A stretch of 8,530 nt of DNA from NCBI RefSeq assembly GCF_937958535.1, contig NZ_CALGNQ010000050.1, positions 1 through 8,530 on the forward strand, read 5' to 3'. Below, one piece after another: positions 6,001-8,530 of this stretch (positions are counted from its first letter, which is position 1; the number at the start of each line of letters is the position of its first letter). Below the pieces are notes generated by a model, which worked only from the letters and a program-made list of their open reading frames with translations, was not told the DNA's origin and made no database searches. Position numbers and translations under genes: made by a program. The DNA comes from an uncultured Georgenia sp. (GTDB lineage Bacteria; Actinomycetota; Actinomycetes; Actinomycetales; Actinomycetaceae).

Positions 6001-7329
6001 CTACCCGAAGCGGACGTCGACGGCGTCGGCGTGGGCGGGCAGGTCCTCGGAGACCGCCAGCGCCCGCAGCGGCTCGGCCACCTTCCGCAGCGCCGCGTCG
6101 TCGTACTCCACCACCTGCACCGGCTTGAGGAACGCCATGACGCTCAGGCCGGCGGCGAACCGTGCCGTCCCGCCCGTGGGCAGGACGTGGTTGGAGCCGG
6201 CGAGGTAGTCGCCGAGCGGCACCGGGCTGTAGGGACCGACGAAGATCGCCCCGGCGTTGCGGACCCGCGCCGCCACGGCAGCGGCGTCCACTGTCTGCAC
6301 CTCGAGGTGCTCGGCCCCGTAGGCGTCGCACACGGCCAGCCCCTGCTCGACGTCGGTGACGAGGACGGTGCCGGACTGTGGGCCGGTGAGTGCCGTGCGG
6401 ACCCGCTCCGCGTGCGTCGTGGCCGCGACCTGACGCTCCATCTCGGCGTCGACGGCGTCGGCGAGCTCGGGGCTGTCGGTGACGAGCACCGAGGCGGCCG
6501 CCGGGTCGTGCTCGGCCTGGGAGATGAGGTCGGCCGCGACGAACCGCGGGTCCGCACTCGCGTCGGCGAGCACGGCGATCTCGGTGGTCCCGGCCTCGGC
6601 GTCGATCCCCACCCGCCCCATGACCGCCCGCTTGGCGGCCGCGACGTAGATGTTGCCGGGACCGGTGACGACGTCGACGGGCGCGCACAGCTCGGCACCG
6701 TCGGACGTCCCCTCCTCCCCGGCGGCGCCGTAGGCGAACATCCCCACCGCCTGCGCACCGCCGACGGCGTAGACCTCCTCGACGCCGAGCAGCGCGCACG
6801 CGGCGAGGATCGTCGGGTGCGGCAGCCCGCCGAACTCCGCCTGCGGCGGGCTGGCGACGGCGAGCGAGCGCACCCCGGCCACCTGCGCGGGCACGACGTT
6901 CATGACGACGCTGGAGGGGTAGACCGCCAGACCGCCCGGGACGTACAGCCCCACCCGGCCGACCGGCAGCCAGCGCTGGCGGACGTGGCCGCCGGGCAGG
7001 ATCTCGGTGTCCCGGTCGCTCGGCAGCTGGGCCTGGTGCCCGGCGCGGTTGTGCGCGATGGCCAGCTCCAGGCCCTCGCGCACCTGCGGGTCGAGCCCGG
7101 CCAGGGCCTCCTCCAGGGCGTCGACCGGGACCCGCAGGTGCTCCGGCCGGACGCCGTCGAAGCGCTCGGCGAGGTCACGCAGCGCGGCCGCACCGCGGTC
7201 GCGGACGTCCTGGATGATCGGCAGCACCTGGGCGAGCGCCGCCTCGACGTCGAGCGTGGCCCGCGGCAGCACGTCCGCGAGCTCGCCGGCCGACAGGGTG
7301 GTGCCACGGAGGTCGATACGCCTGAGCAT
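6001..7329 (-). CDS. hisD: Histidinol dehydrogenase
   Basis: This 442-aa cytosolic enzyme catalyses the last two NAD-dependent steps of histidine synthesis, L-histidinol to L-histidinal to L-histidine. It is full length. Visible motifs are YVPGG (129-133), NAD-site GPGN (223-226) and SQAEHD (270-275), giving zinc ligands Q271 and H274. The catalytic pair E340/H341 is in YGAEHLEV, D374 in GDYLAGSNHVLPT, and zinc ligand H433 in LPAHADAV. Spacing of these residues parallels E. coli Q259, H262, E326, H327, D360 and H419. The ATG at 7329 begins MLRRIDLRG, the usual N-terminus. No Shine-Dalgarno sequence is seen and a TACGAT -10 lies 7 bases upstream, so the mRNA is probably leaderless. The usual downstream partner hisC is absent: the next gene is convergent. 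Very firm. Confidence 0.97.
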   Translation of the reverse strand: MLRRIDLRGTTLSAGELADVLPRATLDVEAALAQVLPIIQDVRDRGAAALRDLAERFDGVRPEHLRVPVDALEEALAGLDPQVREGLELAIAHNRAGHQAQLPSDRDTEILPGGHVRQRWLPVGRVGLYVPGGLAVYPSSVVMNVVPAQVAGVRSLAVASPPQAEFGGLPHPTILAACALLGVEEVYAVGGAQAVGMFAYGAAGEEGTSDGAELCAPVDVVTGPGNIYVAAAKRAVMGRVGIDAEAGTTEIAVLADASADPRFVAADLISQAEHDPAAASVLVTDSPELADAVDAEMERQVAATTHAERVRTALTGPQSGTVLVTDVEQGLAVCDAYGAEHLEVQTVDAAAVAARVRNAGAIFVGPYSPVPLGDYLAGSNHVLPTGGTARFAAGLSVMAFLKPVQVVEYDDAALRKVAEPLRALAVSEDLPAHADAVDVRFG

Positions 7330-7404
7330 GGCACCGATCGTAGGGGGCGCGGCCGCGAGGCGTGCAGGACGTCCACCCCGCGGCGGGGCATGATCGGTGC
7401 ATGC
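7326..7404. promoter_or_regulatory. Divergent hisD / S4-gene promoter region with mirrored leaderless starts
   Basis: The 71-bp gap between the two start codons is bounded by a near-perfect inverted repeat: GCATGGCACCGATC at 7326-7339 and, on the other strand, GCATGCACCGATC (complement of 7392-7404), differing by one inserted G. Each arm contains its gene's ATG. A -10-like hexamer lies partly in each arm: TACGAT for hisD (complement of 7337-7342, 7 bases before ATG) and CATGAT for the S4 gene (7389-7394, 6 bases before ATG). Neither gene has a well-placed ribosome site. A palindrome GGACGTCC lies near the centre at 7367-7374. The -35 elements are poor. Confidence 0.55.
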
Positions 7405-7625
7405 AGACCGAGCACGTCGTCCCCGTCGACGGGGAGATCCGCCTGGGCCAGTTCCTCAAGCTCGCCTCCCTCGCCGACTCCGGCGCGCAGGCCCGCGAGC
7501 TCGTCGCCGACGGTGCGGTGCGCGTCGACGGCGAGGTGGAGACCCGGCGCGGGCGTCGGCTCACGCCGGGAGCGCGGGTCGAGGTGACCACACCGACCGG
7601 GGTGCGGGCCGCCGTCGTCGGCTGA
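7401..7625 (+). CDS. Small S4-domain RNA-binding protein (YbcJ/COG2501-like)
   Basis: This 74-aa protein is essentially a single S4 fold: GEIRLGQFLKLASLADSGAQARELVADGAVRV spans about 11-42 (the helix pair that contacts RNA), followed by VDGEVETRRGRRLTPGARVEV (42-62). This matches stand-alone S4 proteins thought to bind structured RNA or ribosomes; the exact target is unknown. The ATG at 7401 is preferred: it begins MQTEHVVPVDGEIRLGQFLK, as expected for the family, and has a -10-like CATGAT six bases upstream, implying a leaderless transcript. An in-frame GTG at 7362 would add 13 unconvincing residues. It is divergent from hisD. The last 31 codons have a decayed tandem copy just downstream. 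Family call firm. Confidence 0.88.
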   Translation: MQTEHVVPVDGEIRLGQFLKLASLADSGAQARELVADGAVRVDGEVETRRGRRLTPGARVEVTTPTGVRAAVVG

Positions 7626-7733
7626 CCGCACGTGGGGACCAGGTGCCGGCGCCCGCTCGCGCCCCGGGTTCCGGAGCGGGTGAGCACACCGACCGGGGCG
7701 CGCACCGCAGTCGCCGGCTGACCGCAAGGTGGA
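7626..7733 (+). repeat. Decayed in-frame tandem copy of the S4 gene 3' end
   Basis: Reading on in the S4 frame after its TGA gives 31 codons ending in a second TGA at 7719-7721. They align without gaps to S4 residues 44-74, with 15 of 31 identical: the tail VTTPTGVRAAVVG* corresponds to VSTPTGARTAVAG*. DNA from 7584-7625 and 7680-7721 matches at 36 of 42 positions, and both copies are followed by CCGCA. The period is 96 bp. CCGCA-GTGG-like sequence recurs after the second copy, so the true unit probably runs from about 7540 to 7635. The second copy has no start and would be translated only by stop readthrough; it is most likely non-functional. Confidence 0.7.
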
Positions 7734-7762
7734 CGACGCTTCCCAGTGGGTGGGCGCCCGCC

Positions 7763-7768
7763 TACCCT
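7763..7768 (+). promoter_or_regulatory. Candidate -10 element of bioY
   Basis: TACCCT fits TAnnnT and lies 34 bases before the bioY ATG, with the AGGAAGG ribosome site between. No clear -35 and no recognisable biotin-regulator operator is seen. Confidence 0.3.
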
Positions 7769-7802
7769 GTGGCTGTCCGGATCCGTGCAGGAAGGTGCAG
7801 CC

Positions 7803-8378
7803 ATGACCGTCACGACCCCTCACGCCGTCCTCAGCGACGCGCTGCCCGCGAGCGTGGCCCGCGACGTCGCCCTCGTCGTCGGTGGTGCCGCCTTCACCGG
7901 TGTGCTCGCCCAGGTGGTCGTGCCGCTGCCCTTCACCCCGGTGCCGCTGTCCCTGAGCACCTTCGCGGTGCTCCTCGTCGGTGCGGCGCTCGGCCCGCTG
8001 CGCGGCGTGCTGAGCATGGGGCTCTACCTGCTCGCCGGGATGGCCGGGGTGCCGTGGTTCGCCGAGCAGGCCTCCGGCTGGCAGATGGCCTCCTTCGGCT
8101 ACATCATCGGCTACGTCCTGGCGGCCGGTCTCGTCGGGTCGCTGGCCCGCCGGCGCGCCGACCGCCGCCCGCTGTCGATGCTCGGCGCCGCCCTGCTGTC
8201 CACGGCTGCCGTCTATGTCGGCGGGGTGCCCTGGCTCATGGTGAGCCTCGGGGTGGGGCTCGGGGAGGCCCTGGCGCTCGGCGTGCTGCCCTTCCTCGTC
8301 GGCGACGCCATCAAGGCCGCGGCCGCTGCCGGCCTCCTCCCCGCCGCCTGGAAGCTCCTCGGCCGCACCACCCGCTGA
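7803..8378 (+). CDS. bioY: BioY biotin transporter S-component
   Basis: This 191-aa integral membrane protein binds and imports biotin, alone or as the substrate-specific part of an ECF transporter with an ATPase and BioN-type partner. Family hallmarks are PLPFTPVPLSLSTFAVLL (41-58), GAALGPLRGVLSMGLYLLAG (60-79), AGVPWFA (81-87), SFGYIIGYVLAA (97-108) and FLVGDAIKAA (164-173). About six hydrophobic segments are expected and visible. Length is normal for BioY. The ATG at 7803 has AGGAAGG (7789-7795) seven bases upstream. No ECF ATPase or transmembrane partner is in the window; downstream is only the minisatellite, so partners, if any, lie beyond it or elsewhere. Very firm. Confidence 0.95.
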   Translation: MTVTTPHAVLSDALPASVARDVALVVGGAAFTGVLAQVVVPLPFTPVPLSLSTFAVLLVGAALGPLRGVLSMGLYLLAGMAGVPWFAEQASGWQMASFGYIIGYVLAAGLVGSLARRRADRRPLSMLGAALLSTAAVYVGGVPWLMVSLGVGLGEALALGVLPFLVGDAIKAAAAAGLLPAAWKLLGRTTR

Positions 8379-8404
8379 CCCAGCACCCCCGCACCCCCTC
8401 CTCC

Positions 8405-8530
8405 CCCACCGAGAGCTCACTTCCCACCGAGAGCCCACTTCCCACCGAGAGCCGAGTTCCCACCGACAGCTGACTTCCCACCGACAGCTCACGTCCCACC
8501 GACAGCTCACGTCCCACCGACAGCTCAGTT
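8405..8530. repeat. 18-bp minisatellite, seven units, continuing past the window edge
   Basis: Seven back-to-back 18-bp units start at 8405, 8423, 8441, 8459, 8477, 8495 and 8513. Consensus is CCCACCGASAGCTCACKT. Units 1-3 carry GAGAGC and units 4-7 GACAGC; units 5 and 6 are identical; variation is concentrated in the last seven bases. There are no unique spacers. The 26 bases before it (8379-8404) are C-rich without a clear unit. Read on the minus strand the array encodes an ELSVGR-type hexapeptide repeat, but I see no gene start for it. It is most likely an intergenic variable-number repeat. Confidence 0.9.

Noticed and set aside
7330..7400. T-box or histidine attenuator before hisD
   Set aside because: The 71-bp divergent gap is too short and hisD appears leaderless.
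5728..7587. Long plus-strand frame covering hisD
   Set aside because: Antisense shadow of hisD, whose catalytic residues are all present on the minus strand.
6900..8510. Long minus-strand frame through bioY and the S4 gene
   Set aside because: Covers bioY, the S4 gene and part of hisD in the wrong frame; it stays open only from GC bias and the in-frame 18-bp repeat.
8405..8530. CRISPR array
   Set aside because: Units are directly adjacent, with no unique spacers.

Overview
The window is very GC-rich (well above 70 % by eye) with strong G/C bias at third codon positions. Gene content and signals point to a high-GC actinobacterium (Actinomycetota), probably a Micrococcales relative. The support is a DtxR/IdeR-type iron box, Lgt-type lipoproteins, a RecQ-like helicase carrying a phosphoribosyltransferase domain, a CD225 + DUF2752 pair, hisD, a small S4 protein and BioY. 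Genus-level placement is a guess. I see no rRNA, tRNA, CRISPR array, integrase, transposase or phage gene. Most of the window looks like ordinary chromosome.

Layout, left to right. (1) Positions 1-124 (-) hold the first 41 codons of an exported lipoprotein. A 19-bp iron-regulator box lies upstream at 202-220, so it is probably the substrate-binding protein of an iron-siderophore importer. (2) 425-2617 (+) encodes a 730-aa RecQ-type helicase whose C-terminus is a phosphoribosyltransferase-like domain instead of HRDC. (3) 2691-4160 (+) encodes an FGGY carbohydrate kinase, gluconokinase-like. (4) 4153-4929 (-) encodes a SurA/PrsA-like lipoprotein chaperone without a PPIase domain; its stop overlaps the kinase stop inside one 8-bp palindrome. 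(5) A 267-bp divergent region holds several strong inverted repeats and leads into the coupled pair CD225/dispanin protein (5197-5544) and DUF2752 membrane protein (5541-5966). (6) 6001-7329 (-) is hisD, convergent with DUF2752 and without hisC after it. (7) 71 bp away and divergent is a 74-aa S4 RNA-binding protein (7401-7625). Both starts sit in a shared inverted repeat and both look leaderless. (8) A decayed in-frame tandem copy of the S4 gene tail fills part of the next gap. (9) bioY (7803-8378) is followed by an 18-bp minisatellite of seven units that runs off the window end.

The genes form no single pathway. The parts most worth attention are the RecQ-phosphoribosyltransferase fusion, the CD225-DUF2752 operon with a potentially structured leader, the mirrored leaderless promoters of hisD and the S4 gene, the duplicated S4 tail, and the 3' minisatellite. 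I found no convincing complete novel system; the helicase fusion comes closest to an under-described activity.
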